Shown one piece after another: positions 11,079 to 20,530 of a stretch of DNA of 64,000 nucleotides. Within the stretch, counting starts at the first letter, position 1; each line of letters begins with the position of its first letter. Source of the DNA: Myxococcales bacterium (GTDB lineage: Bacteria > Myxococcota_A > Polyangia > Haliangiales > Haliangiaceae). Made by a program: the position numbers and the translations under genes. Below the pieces are notes generated by a model. The model had not been told where the DNA came from and made no database searches. It was given only the letters and a program-made list of their open reading frames with translations. The stretch covers positions 100,072 through 164,071 of the forward strand of contig JADJJK010000017.1 in NCBI GenBank assembly GCA_016706545.1. The letters are read 5' to 3'.

Positions 11079-12419
11079 ATGCGTGGAGACAACCGGTTCC
11101 CAGGCGGGGCGCGTGGGGGAGAAGGGGCAGACGGGCAGACGACCGCCGAGCGCTCGGGCGCCGCTCGAGCGCGTGGCGCGCGCCCGACGCGCGAGCTGCC
11201 AGTGTCGGGGGAGGGCCTGCCGATCCCCGAGCCCGTGCTGGCGTGCGGCTCTGGACCGAGGATCTCGCTCGAGCCAGCGCGCCAGGAGGGAGCGCCCTCG
11301 TCGCTGCTCGCGCCACCGGCAGGCGGCGCCTCATCAGAAGATCGGCGCCGCATCGAGCGGGCCGGCGTGACCACCGGCTGCTCGCGATCAAGCAAGAGCT
11401 TCTGGGATCGAGAAGAGGAGGTGGGCACCGCGCCGCTGCTGGGCGCGGAGCTGGAGCCGGGGGCGCGCGTCCGGCAGTACGAGATCCTGCAGAAGATCGG
11501 CGAAGGTGGGATGGGCGTGGTGTTCCTCGCGCAGGACCTGCGCCTTGGGCGTCACGTGGCCATCAAGTTCCTGCACGCCAGCCAGCCGGAGCTGACGCAG
11601 CGGTTCTTGATCGAGGCCCGCGCCACGGCGCGCTGCCAGCACGACAACATCGTCGTCGTGTACGAGGTCGGCGAGCTCGGCGATTCGCCGTACATCGTGC
11701 TGGAGTTCCTGCATGGCCAGCCGCTGTCTGCGCTGACCGGACGCGGCCAGCGCTTGCCATATCCGCGCGCGGTCGAGATCATGTGCGCGGTGGTGCGCGC
11801 GCTGCGCTGCGCGCACGGGCAAGGCATCGTCCATCGCGATCTCAAGCCAGACAACGTGTTCCTCACCGACGGTGGCTCCGTGAAGGTCCTCGACTTCGGC
11901 ATCGCCAAGGTGCTGCAGGGGGAGCCGCCCAGGACCAGCGCGCTGTCGTCTCGGCTGCCCTCGCCGATCGAGCTGACCATGGGCAATGAGCTGGGCCTCA
12001 CCCAGGTCGGGACCATCATGGGCACGGTGCAGTACATGTCCCCGGAGCAGTGGGGGCTCGAGGTCGACATCGATCACCGCACGGATCTCTGGGCGTGCGG
12101 GATCTTGCTCTATCGCATGATCTGCGGTCAGCACCCGCTGCACCCGCTGGAGGGCAACCAGCTCATGTCCACCGCGCAGCTCGCGGTGCCGATGCCGTCC
12201 TTGGCCGCGGCCGCGCCGCCCGAGGTGCCGCGGGAGCTCGTCGAGGTGGTGGACCGCTGCCTGATGAAGGCCAAGGCGCAGCGCTGGCAATCTGCGGGAG
12301 AGCTCCTGGCCGCGCTCGAGCCCTTCTTGCCGGCGCGGTCCGCGCCGGAGGTGCCGCTGTCCGTCTACGCCGCGGCGTCGCGGCCGACGGGGCCGGCGGC
12401 GAGCTCGAGCGCGAGATAG
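11079..12419 (+). CDS. Hanks-type Ser/Thr protein kinase, soluble
   Basis: About 446 residues from the ATG at 11079. Residues 1-125 are a variable, Arg/Gly/Ser-rich leader. The kinase domain follows with the Gly loop IGEGGMGVVF, the ATP Lys in VAIKFLH, the catalytic loop IVHRDLKPDN, DFG in VLDFGIAKVL and YMSPEQW in the activation segment. The domain ends with the usual helical lobe, then a short Ala/Ser-rich tail. No transmembrane helix or sensor domain is present, so it is cytosolic; the target is unknown. Such kinases are abundant in myxobacteria. The frame is open to 11031; the start is chosen for the ATG and preceding AG-rich sequence. Confidence 0.92.
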   Translation: MRGDNRFPGGARGGEGADGQTTAERSGAARARGARPTRELPVSGEGLPIPEPVLACGSGPRISLEPARQEGAPSSLLAPPAGGASSEDRRRIERAGVTTGCSRSSKSFWDREEEVGTAPLLGAELEPGARVRQYEILQKIGEGGMGVVFLAQDLRLGRHVAIKFLHASQPELTQRFLIEARATARCQHDNIVVVYEVGELGDSPYIVLEFLHGQPLSALTGRGQRLPYPRAVEIMCAVVRALRCAHGQGIVHRDLKPDNVFLTDGGSVKVLDFGIAKVLQGEPPRTSALSSRLPSPIELTMGNELGLTQVGTIMGTVQYMSPEQWGLEVDIDHRTDLWACGILLYRMICGQHPLHPLEGNQLMSTAQLAVPMPSLAAAAPPEVPRELVEVVDRCLMKAKAQRWQSAGELLAALEPFLPARSAPEVPLSVYAAASRPTGPAASSSAR

Positions 12420-12435
12420 CCGCCGCGGACGGGGC

Positions 12436-13677
12436 TCAGCTCGCTTTTTTGTGGACGGGGCGAGCCGGCGCGGGCGCCTTCTTCGGCGCGCCGCCCTTGC
12501 TGGGGGGCGGCGGGGCCGGGCGCTCGATGAGCGTGGGCCCCGAGCCGCTCGACGAGCCGCTCTGGAAGCTGAAGTACGCGCCGGCCAAGAGCGGCAGCAA
12601 GAGGCCGCTGGGCATCACCTCGCTGAGGCGGCTGCCGGTGGCGCGCACGTCCAGGCGCAACGCGCGCGGATCCGCGTTGACGGTGGCCGCGAACTTGCCA
12701 TCACCGGTGGTGGAGTTCACCAGGCGGATCAGGTCGTCCTTGCGCCGGATCACCTCGTCGAGGCGCTTGTCCATGCCGCGGTAGCTCTCCATCGCCGCGG
12801 CGGCCATCTTCGCCATGCCGCGCGGCGCGATCTGCGCGGCGCGCATGACCTCCAGCGTACCTTCCGAGAACAGCTTCATGCTGGCGAGCCCGGCCGCCGA
12901 GGAGTCGTCCCAGCGCCAGCCCACGCCGTTTGGGTACATCGCCAGGGCAAAGAACTTGTGGCGCTGCACCAGATCGAGCAGGAAGTTGGGCGCCTTCATC
13001 TCCTTGGCCGCTTCGCCGCGGACAGCTGGTGACAGCGCGCCGCCCACCGCGAAGAACGGTTGGGTGGCCAGCACCTCTGCCATCTTGCCCAGCGTGCTGC
13101 CCGCGGCGCGCGCCGGGGCTCGCCACGTGTCGGCCAGGCGCGCCTTCACGAGCGTGGCGGTCCCGAGCAGCAGCACACCGTCTCGGGTCAGGCCCAGCGC
13201 GTTCTCATCGCCGAGGTCGGCCATGGCGAGCGCGCCCACCTTGCTGGCGGTGCCGCCCGAGAGCTGCGCCGCCTTGGCGACCAGATCGGCGGGGAACTTG
13301 CCGCGCACCGCCAGGACATAGCTGGGATCGCGCTGCGGCACGAACCGCAGAAACGCGGTGGCGCTGGACAGGTCCTGGACCACGTCGAGCCCAAGCAGGC
13401 CCTGCGCCATGCCACGCCCAGCGTCAACCTGTCCAGTGAGTTGCCGCACCATGTCGCGCAGCTCGGGCACCGCCTTGACCGCGGGATCCTCCGCGAGCTT
13501 GGTGAGCACCTTGTAGTTCCCAGGAACCACGGGGACCAGGTCCAGGTGGACGACGAGCTCGGCCTCGGGCATCGCGTATGCCAGCGACTGCTCTGGGGTG
13601 GGTGGGGACGGGTTGGTCGTGACGCCAAACCCACCAAGGGACAACAGCAGCGCGATGATTTCTCCGAACCCGATCAT
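12436..13677 (-). CDS. Unknown exported protein, 413 residues
   Basis: The start at ATG 13677 is chosen because AAGGAG lies just upstream in the right place; a GTG at 13695 would put this Shine-Dalgarno inside the gene. The N-terminus (MIGFGEIIALLLSLGGFG) looks like an uncleaved signal or anchor helix. The body alternates hydrophobic strands and helices (for example ELVVHLDLVPVVPGNYKVL, and MPSGLLLPLLAGAYFSFQ near the C-terminus), followed by a Pro/Lys-rich tail. The pattern loosely recalls exported DUF3352-like proteins, but no firm family was recognised. It converges with the Ser/Thr kinase gene with a 16-bp gap. Confidence 0.7.
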   Translation of the reverse strand: MIGFGEIIALLLSLGGFGVTTNPSPPTPEQSLAYAMPEAELVVHLDLVPVVPGNYKVLTKLAEDPAVKAVPELRDMVRQLTGQVDAGRGMAQGLLGLDVVQDLSSATAFLRFVPQRDPSYVLAVRGKFPADLVAKAAQLSGGTASKVGALAMADLGDENALGLTRDGVLLLGTATLVKARLADTWRAPARAAGSTLGKMAEVLATQPFFAVGGALSPAVRGEAAKEMKAPNFLLDLVQRHKFFALAMYPNGVGWRWDDSSAAGLASMKLFSEGTLEVMRAAQIAPRGMAKMAAAAMESYRGMDKRLDEVIRRKDDLIRLVNSTTGDGKFAATVNADPRALRLDVRATGSRLSEVMPSGLLLPLLAGAYFSFQSGSSSGSGPTLIERPAPPPPSKGGAPKKAPAPARPVHKKAS

Positions 13678-13958
13678 GCAAAACTCCTTGGACACAAGCG
13701 CGTGCGCGCTTGGATCTCACGTGGTTATTCGTCACGGAGGCGCGGCATGCAAGGGCCGTGACGGCCGCGGTCCGAAAAAATCAACGCGGGAGTAGAGGCA
13801 ACCAAGACGCCCACGCTCGCCGAGGGAAAAAAATCGTTGTCAAGACTGGTTCGCGACCCGAGCAGCGCTAGGATGGCCGGCGCTGCTGTTGGAGGCGGGG
13901 GATCGGCAAGCTTCGCAGCGAGACCAAGCGCTGCAAAATTCAGAGGAGCACGAACACG

Positions 13959-14435
13959 ATGAGTACGCTGGCCGTGGTGGAAGAGATCTTGCGCGAAGTG
14001 GCTGTTCCGATGTCCGTGCGCGAGATCGTCGAGCGCGCTGGCGCTCGTCTTCCCAGCAAGTCGAAGACTCCCGACACCGTCGTAGCTCGCGACCTTTCGA
14101 TGGACATCAAGCGCAAGGGCGATAGCTCTGCGTTCGTGCGCTCTTCCCCCGGCCGGTACACGTTGCGGGCGCTCATGCTCGCCCACGACCCGGAGCTCCG
14201 CGCCGCGGAGCCCTCGTCCACTTCGCTGTCGTCTGCGCTGCGCGCCGAGCGCGTGGCCCCCATGGCGGCTCGGCGGCATCTATTGAGCGGCAGCGCGGTG
14301 AGCGGCAGCGCGGCGAGCGGCAGCGCGGCGAGCGGCAGCGTGGCGGGGGTCGCGAGTTCAGCGACCGCTGCGCCGTCCATCGGATCACCCTCGAGCACCT
14401 CCTCGGGCGTGTCCAAAGACGGCTTCGCTGGCTGA
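13959..14435 (+). CDS. Stand-alone HARE-HTH domain protein
   Basis: A 158-residue protein. Residues ~4-70 match the HARE-HTH (HB1/ASXL/RpoE-delta) winged-helix family: an N-terminal helix AVVEEILREV, then PMSVREIVERAG, KTPDTVVARDLSMDIKRKG and a final strand SPGRYTLR. In bacteria this domain is usually fused to restriction enzymes, or is part of RNA polymerase delta; here it stands alone with a Ser/Ala/Gly-rich tail containing a 15-bp repeat. It may bind DNA or polymerase. An AGAGGAG ribosome site precedes the ATG. It is divergent from the unknown exported protein. Confidence 0.72.
   Translation: MSTLAVVEEILREVAVPMSVREIVERAGARLPSKSKTPDTVVARDLSMDIKRKGDSSAFVRSSPGRYTLRALMLAHDPELRAAEPSSTSLSSALRAERVAPMAARRHLLSGSAVSGSAASGSAASGSVAGVASSATAAPSIGSPSSTSSGVSKDGFAG
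14286..14345 (+). repeat. Four tandem 15-bp in-frame units (Ser-Gly-Ser-Ala-Ala/Val)
   Basis: The unit agcggcagcgcggcg is repeated four times with single-base changes, encoding SGSAV/SGSAA in the low-complexity tail of the HARE-HTH protein. Confidence 0.93.
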
Positions 14436-14528
14436 GCATCGCCCCGGCTCCGCGGCTTCGTCTGGATAACCAGCACGGAAGTCGGCGGGAGGCACGCAGC
14501 GACGTCCTTTGTTGGTTACGCTCTGCAG

Positions 14529-15026
14529 ATGATTCGCCGCGGAGGCCCCGCCGACCATCCCTGGGTCATCGAGGAGGGAACGTATGCGTACGCTGACCTG
14601 GGGGACTATCGGCGGATCTTGCCGTCCTGGTTGACCCAACCCGGCGTGCTGGTGTTCCTCGACGAGGACGTCGCGGTTGGCGGCGCCCCCGTGCGCCGTG
14701 GTTTTGCCATGCTGGGCTTCTACCTCGAGCCCAACGAGCACGGGGAGAGTCAGCCTATCGCGGACCTGCTGGCGCTGGCGGTGGCGCCGCCGTATCAGCG
14801 GCTCGGGATCGGCAAGCAGCTCTTGCAGCACGTGATCGCCACCACGGCGCGCGTGGCGGAGCACAGCAAGGTCTGGGAGCTGCGGCTCACGGTGGCGGGC
14901 GACAACACGGTGGCGCAGCGCATGTACGAACGCGCAGGCTTCGTACGCGCCAGCGTGCTCGCCAGCACCTACTACGAGCGCGGGCAGCTCGCGGTGCGGA
15001 TGGTGCGGTCGCTGGCCGGACGGTAG
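14529..15026 (+). CDS. GNAT family N-acetyltransferase
   Basis: A 165-residue acetyltransferase. The acetyl-CoA pyrophosphate-binding motif A appears as ALAVAPPYQRLGIGKQLL (Q/R-x-x-G-x-G), followed by ELRLTVAGDNTVAQRMYERA and GFVRASV, the typical motif B region in which the C-terminal helix and strand complete the fold. The substrate could be a small amine or a protein N-terminus/lysine and is not predictable here. It has no partner gene: the next gene converges on it from the minus strand with a ~13 bp gap. Confidence 0.88.
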   Translation: MIRRGGPADHPWVIEEGTYAYADLGDYRRILPSWLTQPGVLVFLDEDVAVGGAPVRRGFAMLGFYLEPNEHGESQPIADLLALAVAPPYQRLGIGKQLLQHVIATTARVAEHSKVWELRLTVAGDNTVAQRMYERAGFVRASVLASTYYERGQLAVRMVRSLAGR

Positions 15027-15039
15027 CGACGAGCTTGGT

Positions 15040-16227
15040 TCACTCGATCACGGTGCCGCAGGGGAACTGTCCGTTGACCGTGGGCGCCGCCGTCCGCTTG
15101 AACTCCGCGCAGGCCGCGGTCTGCAGGCGGATCGTGCGGTCGCCGACCAGGATCCAGTCCGTGCCGAAGATGATCTGGCGGCCGTTGAGCCGCACCACCG
15201 CCGCGGCGGCCTGATCTTGCGTCACGCTGCCATTGACGGTGACGTCGCAGGACACCACGCCGCGGATGATGCTGTCGAAGTCGGCGGCCAGATCCGCGGG
15301 GTTGTTGCCCACGTACACCGGGGCGTTGGGCTGGCCTGCCGCCACGCCGGCGCCGGCGTTGGCGAGATCCTGGAGGTGCTGCGCGTCCACGTCCTCGGCC
15401 ACCGACAGCACGAACAGGCGGATCCCGGCGGCGAACGAAGCAGCCGCCGCCGCCACCGCCGCGGCGCGCTCCTCCGGGTTGCCGTAGTCGGCACACAGGC
15501 TCGGGTTGCCGTCCGTCGCGAGCACGATGAAGGGCGGCGAGCCCGCAGGTGGCGGGGTCGCGGCGAAGGTCGCCACCGCGGCGTTGATGGAGCGGGTGGT
15601 GGGCGTCCACGAGAACGTCGGCTCCACCATCAGATCTTGCCGGATCACGTCCGCGTTGTTGAGCGCGCGCGGGCGCGTCTCCAGGATGGGGCAGGTCGTA
15701 TCGTCCGCAGGATTCGCGGTGCGGTAGATCATCGAGCCGAAGTACGCCTTGGACTGCAGCAGCGTGACCACGCCGGTCGTGGCGTCGGTCAGCGCGCTGC
15801 GAATGGCGGCCCAGCGAGTCATCCCGCCAAAGGCGTTCCCCATCGAATCGCTGCGATCCAGCAGCAGCAAGATCGAAGGCGTCACCGACTGGGCCATGAA
15901 GTTGACCGCCGGGCACGGATCCGGGGGCGGCGGCGGCGGCGGGCTATCTTGCTGGCAGCGTCCGTCGTCCGTGCAGCTATAGCCGTCGCCGCACTCGGTG
16001 CCACCGAAGGTGCATTGCGCATAGCAGCGGCCGTCCGGGTTGCAGGACAGGCCCGGCGGGCAGGTGTTGGGGGCGCCAGGGGTCTGGTCGCACGACAAGT
16101 TGCACTCCGCGGGGGTGGGAACAATGTCGCACGGCCCGCTGGACGAACCATGCGAGCCGCACGCGACTGCCAGCAGCGAGAGCCATCCCACGACGCACCC
16201 AACCAAACGTTCCGACGTGCGAATCAT
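15040..16227 (-). CDS. VWA-domain lipoprotein with Cys-rich N-terminal module (copy 1)
   Basis: A 395-residue exported protein with a lipobox (LSLLAVAC). Residues ~30-92 hold two short Cys-rich modules (SCNPDGRCYAQC, CGDGYSCTDDGRCQ) of the kind found in many myxobacterial surface proteins. After a Pro8-like linker comes a von Willebrand A domain with the MIDAS motif DRSDSMG (D-x-S-x-S), later TDGNPSLC and a conserved C-terminal strand region ending NGQFPCGTVIE. The fold suggests metal-dependent ligand binding at the cell surface. It is a paralogue of the next gene, in the same orientation, separated by 435 bp. Confidence 0.85.
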   Translation of the reverse strand: MIRTSERLVGCVVGWLSLLAVACGSHGSSSGPCDIVPTPAECNLSCDQTPGAPNTCPPGLSCNPDGRCYAQCTFGGTECGDGYSCTDDGRCQQDSPPPPPPPDPCPAVNFMAQSVTPSILLLLDRSDSMGNAFGGMTRWAAIRSALTDATTGVVTLLQSKAYFGSMIYRTANPADDTTCPILETRPRALNNADVIRQDLMVEPTFSWTPTTRSINAAVATFAATPPPAGSPPFIVLATDGNPSLCADYGNPEERAAAVAAAAASFAAGIRLFVLSVAEDVDAQHLQDLANAGAGVAAGQPNAPVYVGNNPADLAADFDSIIRGVVSCDVTVNGSVTQDQAAAAVVRLNGRQIIFGTDWILVGDRTIRLQTAACAEFKRTAAPTVNGQFPCGTVIE

Positions 16228-16662
16228 CGACTTGAACTCCTTGCCGTCTTCGACGGACGTAGCCCCGAGACTTTCGGTATCTCGATGTGCGGAGTGAACG
16301 CGAGCATACGTCCTTGCCGCACCCTGTTGCCCAAGAGCAATTCGCGGGCCTGGTCATCTTGGGGGGGGCGCGAGATCAATTCAATAGCGTTGTCGGGTAG
16401 TTGAATGCTGAGGCCAGCAGACCTTGGCGCCAGGTGACCTACGTGTGCTGGGGCCTGCAGAGGGAGGCTGACCAGTCCCCAAGGGGTTAGGAGTTTGGCC
16501 GATGTTGGCGATCGCACCAGGCCGGCTGCTTTGGCCACGCCGAAAACAACATCGCCCGCCTGGGGGCGGGCGAGCTGATAGCCCCGTGAGCGGGGTACGA
16601 ACGGGGTAGGCAGCGCTGGGGTAGTCAGCAGCGGGCCACCTGGGCGCCGCTGTAAAGCGCGG
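16228..16662. other. Intergenic region between the two VWA genes
   Basis: About 435 bp. No coding potential was recognised. It must contain the promoter of copy 1 and the 3' end of copy 2, including the hairpin at 16552-16573. The sequence near 16570-16625 has repeated short gcgggg/ggggta words. Confidence 0.5.
16552..16573 (-). terminator. Candidate intrinsic terminator of VWA copy 2
   Basis: A perfect 9-bp stem (tcgcccgcc / ggcgggcga) with a 4-nt loop, ~90 bp past the stop of VWA copy 2. On the minus strand the hairpin is followed by the T-rich tgttgttttcgg, as expected of a rho-independent terminator. Confidence 0.6.
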
Positions 16663-17829
16663 CTATTCGATCTGCACGCCGCAGGGGAAGGTGCCGTCGA
16701 CCTTGGGGTTGGGGGTGTTCTTGAGCTCGGTGCAGCTCGCGCCGAGCAAGCGGATGATGTTGGTGCCGACGAGCTGCCAGTCCGTGCCGAAGGTCAGCTT
16801 GCGGTCGTTGAGGCGAACATCGCCACCCGCGGCCTGGGTCTGATCGAGCGAGCCGTTGACGGTGAGGTCGCAGGAGATGGCGCCGCCGATGATCGCCTCG
16901 AACGCGGCCTTGAGGTTGGCCGGGGTGTCGCCCTTGTAGAGGGGAGCGTTGGGCTGGCCGGCCTGCACGCCCGCGCCGCGGTTGGCGACGCGCTGCAGGT
17001 GGACGTCCTGCTCGCTGGTGGCGACCGACAGCGGGATGGTGCGGATGCCAGCGGCGTAGGCCGCGCCCGCGGTGTTCTCCACGTTGAGTTGCTCCGCGGG
17101 GTAGTCGCCGTCCCGGCTATTGTTACATGGGTTGGGGCGCCCGTCGGTGGCGAGGACGATGATCTTGGGCGAGCCCGCCGGCGCAGGAGACGTCGCGAAG
17201 GTGGCCACCGCGGCCTCCAGCGACTTGGCGGTGGGCGTCCCCGAGTTGTTCGGGTCGGGCGCCAGCGCGGCGCGGATCACCGCGGCGTTGTTGAGCGCGC
17301 GGGGAGAGGTGACGAGCTGCGGGCACGTCCCCGCGTCGATGTTCTCGAAGATCATCGAGCCGAAGTAGGCCTTGGCCTCGAGCTGGCTCACGATGCCGGT
17401 CGTCGGGTCAGTGAGCGCCTGACGAACCACCGCCCAGCGGCTCAGGTCGCCGTCGAAGCTCGCTCCCATCGAGCCGCTGCGATCGAGCAGCAGCAAGATC
17501 GATGGCGTGGTTGGCTTGGCGGTGAAGTTCACGCGCGGGCACATGTCGTTGCCGCCAGGGGGCACCTGGTCGCTCGGCACGCAGTGGCCATCCGTGGTGC
17601 AGAGGTAGCCATCTCCGCACTGTCCACCGGTGGGCGTACACTGCGCGTCGCACTTGCCATCAGGGTTGCAATAGAAGCCGCCTGGGCAGGTGTTGGTCGA
17701 GCCCGTGGGGTCGCAGTCGATGTTGCACGTCGGATCAGGCGGGACCTGATCGCAGGGGCCGGCAGCCAACCCGCTCGAGCCACACCCGGCGGCGATCAGC
17801 AGCAACAAGAGATATGAAGTGCGAAGCAT
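16663..17829 (-). CDS. VWA-domain lipoprotein with Cys-rich N-terminal module (copy 2)
   Basis: A 388-residue paralogue of the preceding protein with the same architecture: lipobox (LLLIAAGC), Cys-rich modules (FYCNPDGKCDAQC, CGDGYLCTTDGHC), a Pro/Gly linker, and a VWA domain with a canonical MIDAS DRSGSMG, later TDGRPNPC, and an ending PKVDGTFPCGVQIE. Both copies share SILLLLDRS and the RALNNA-VIR block, so they arose by duplication. Presumed cell-surface adhesion or protein-binding function. Upstream are ~300 bp of non-coding sequence before the signal peptidase gene on the same strand. Confidence 0.85.
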   Translation of the reverse strand: MLRTSYLLLLLIAAGCGSSGLAAGPCDQVPPDPTCNIDCDPTGSTNTCPGGFYCNPDGKCDAQCTPTGGQCGDGYLCTTDGHCVPSDQVPPGGNDMCPRVNFTAKPTTPSILLLLDRSGSMGASFDGDLSRWAVVRQALTDPTTGIVSQLEAKAYFGSMIFENIDAGTCPQLVTSPRALNNAAVIRAALAPDPNNSGTPTAKSLEAAVATFATSPAPAGSPKIIVLATDGRPNPCNNSRDGDYPAEQLNVENTAGAAYAAGIRTIPLSVATSEQDVHLQRVANRGAGVQAGQPNAPLYKGDTPANLKAAFEAIIGGAISCDLTVNGSLDQTQAAGGDVRLNDRKLTFGTDWQLVGTNIIRLLGASCTELKNTPNPKVDGTFPCGVQIE

Positions 17830-18130
17830 GTGTGAGCTCCTTGCTTGTCAGCGAGCTGTCCAGCGGGTTGCGAGATCCTGCGAGGGTCAGTGGACGGTCC
17901 GTGAGCGAGGAGCACGGCGCTCCTCGCTCCCACCATAAGCAAGTTGCAGGCCGGCGCATTGTCGGATCGGAACTCGAGGAGTTCAAGTGGGTTGTCGAGT
18001 GAGGTCACCTGACCCTGGTGGATCAACCCCCACTCGATCCAGGTTGCAGCCACGGCGCGGCCACCGGTTGGGCCAATCGGCGGGCGCGAGGTGCGCAAGA
18101 AGTGGCCGCCTCCGCTCCGCGTCTGCGCGG
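17830..18130. other. Intergenic region upstream of VWA copy 2
   Basis: Roughly 300 bp (more if the signal peptidase is taken to stop at 18254). It contains a ggagctcaca-like ribosome-site region just before the VWA start. A local near-palindrome lies around 17905-17925 (gagcgaggagcacggcgctcctcgctc, stem gagcgaggagc / gctcctcgctc). That hairpin may terminate upstream transcription. Nothing else was recognised. Confidence 0.5.
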
Positions 18131-19105
18131 CTACTCCACCCAGCCCAGGCGTGCCCAGCGAGGGTCCCCGCGCACCAAGGACCTGGCCGGCCACCAGATG
18201 CCGCGTACCCGGCCGACGACGGCCGCGAGCGGTACCGCGCCCAGCGCCGGGAGTCATTTGGAGTTCCATCGGCTGTCGCCCAGGACGAACACCGCGCCAG
18301 GCGGCACCACGCAGGCGGCGCCATCCATCGTGGCCTGCATGGGCGGCTGGATCGGGGCGTCCGCTGGAGGGGGAGCGTCGTACGGGGACGGCTCACCATC
18401 GTCGGCGTTGGGGCAGGGCACCTCGGCACCTGTGCCCGGATATGATCTCGTGCTGGTACCCCCGGGGTGATCGAAGATGCGGTAGCGGCGACCGCCCAGC
18501 GACTCCTCGTACACCGCGACGTTCATCTCGAACGGGTCCTGAACCGAGGACGGCGCCAGGGCCCGGTGCGGGACGGCGGCGCCCTGGAGGACCGGGCGCT
18601 GACCCTGCATCGCCACTGCATCACCGGCGACGCCGATCACTCGCTTCATGAAGAAGTGTCCGGTGCCAGGATGCCGGAACACGATGATCTCGCCGCGCGC
18701 CGGGCTTCTCCAGCGCAGGCTGAGCTTGTCCACCAAGAAGTGATCGCCCAGGGTCAACGCTGGAAGCATGGAGGTGGACGGCGCTCGGAAGGACTGGTGG
18801 ACGAACTCGCGCTGTAGCCAATCGCTGCCCCCGAGCAGGAGCAAGGCTAGCGCTGCGATCGGCAGGTACCGCCGCTGCGCGCGCGCACCGCGACGGCAGG
18901 CGCGGGCGGCGTCCACCGCGGAGGCGAGGAGCAAGAGCGCCGCCAACGGGAGCAGGGCCGGCCACAGCACCAGGACGCCGATGCACACGTGCGCCAGCGC
19001 GCCCAGCGCGAGCGCGGCGCGCAGCCGGCCGGTGAGGCACTGGTACAGCATCGGCGCGACGCCGCCGAGGAGGCCCGCGACCACCCATCTCCCCGTGCTG
19101 ATCAT
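18131..19105 (-). pseudogene. lepB: Signal peptidase I with frame disruption in box E
   Basis: A type I signal peptidase (S26). The open frame spans 18254-19105 (283 aa) and ends GDSRWNSK-stop. Three N-terminal hydrophobic helices precede the nucleophile Ser112 (APSTSMLP) and the general base Lys154 (FFMKRVIGVAGD). Box E should read GDxRxNSxDSR. Here the adjoining frame supplies NDSRRW, and the original frame resumes after the stop as GAVPLAAVVGRVRGIWWP to a stop at 18131. One extra A (AAATGAC for AATGAC) and one missing G (TGGGCG for TGGGGCG), ~15 nt apart, would restore a 324-residue enzyme with NSNDSRRWGAVPL. It may be a sequencing error or a true mutation; if real, catalysis is doubtful. 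Confidence 0.8.
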
Positions 19106-19282
19106 GGGCAGCAGGGTAGCGCAGTCGTGGTGGCGGCGTCGCGTGCAGGTTCGGCGGATAGGAGGGGCGATGTCCGGCCCGCGCTCCTGGTGATCGCCCA
19201 GGGGCTGGGGCGGCGCGCGCTGGGCGGCGTGGGAGGTTGCGGCGAGGCAGGATTCGGACCATCCTGCCGCCCGGAGGTTCCC

Positions 19283-20515
<1,233 letters not shown>

Positions 20516-20530
20516 TTGGGGCTGCCGCTC

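Noticed and set aside
16228..16662. tRNA or small RNA gene between the VWA genes
   Set aside because: No cloverleaf or anticodon arm could be drawn; only a terminator-like hairpin is convincing.
18254..19105. Treating the signal peptidase as naturally ending at box E
   Set aside because: The remaining conserved sequence continues directly after the stop in the same frame and the missing DSR lies in the next frame, so a frame error explains it better.
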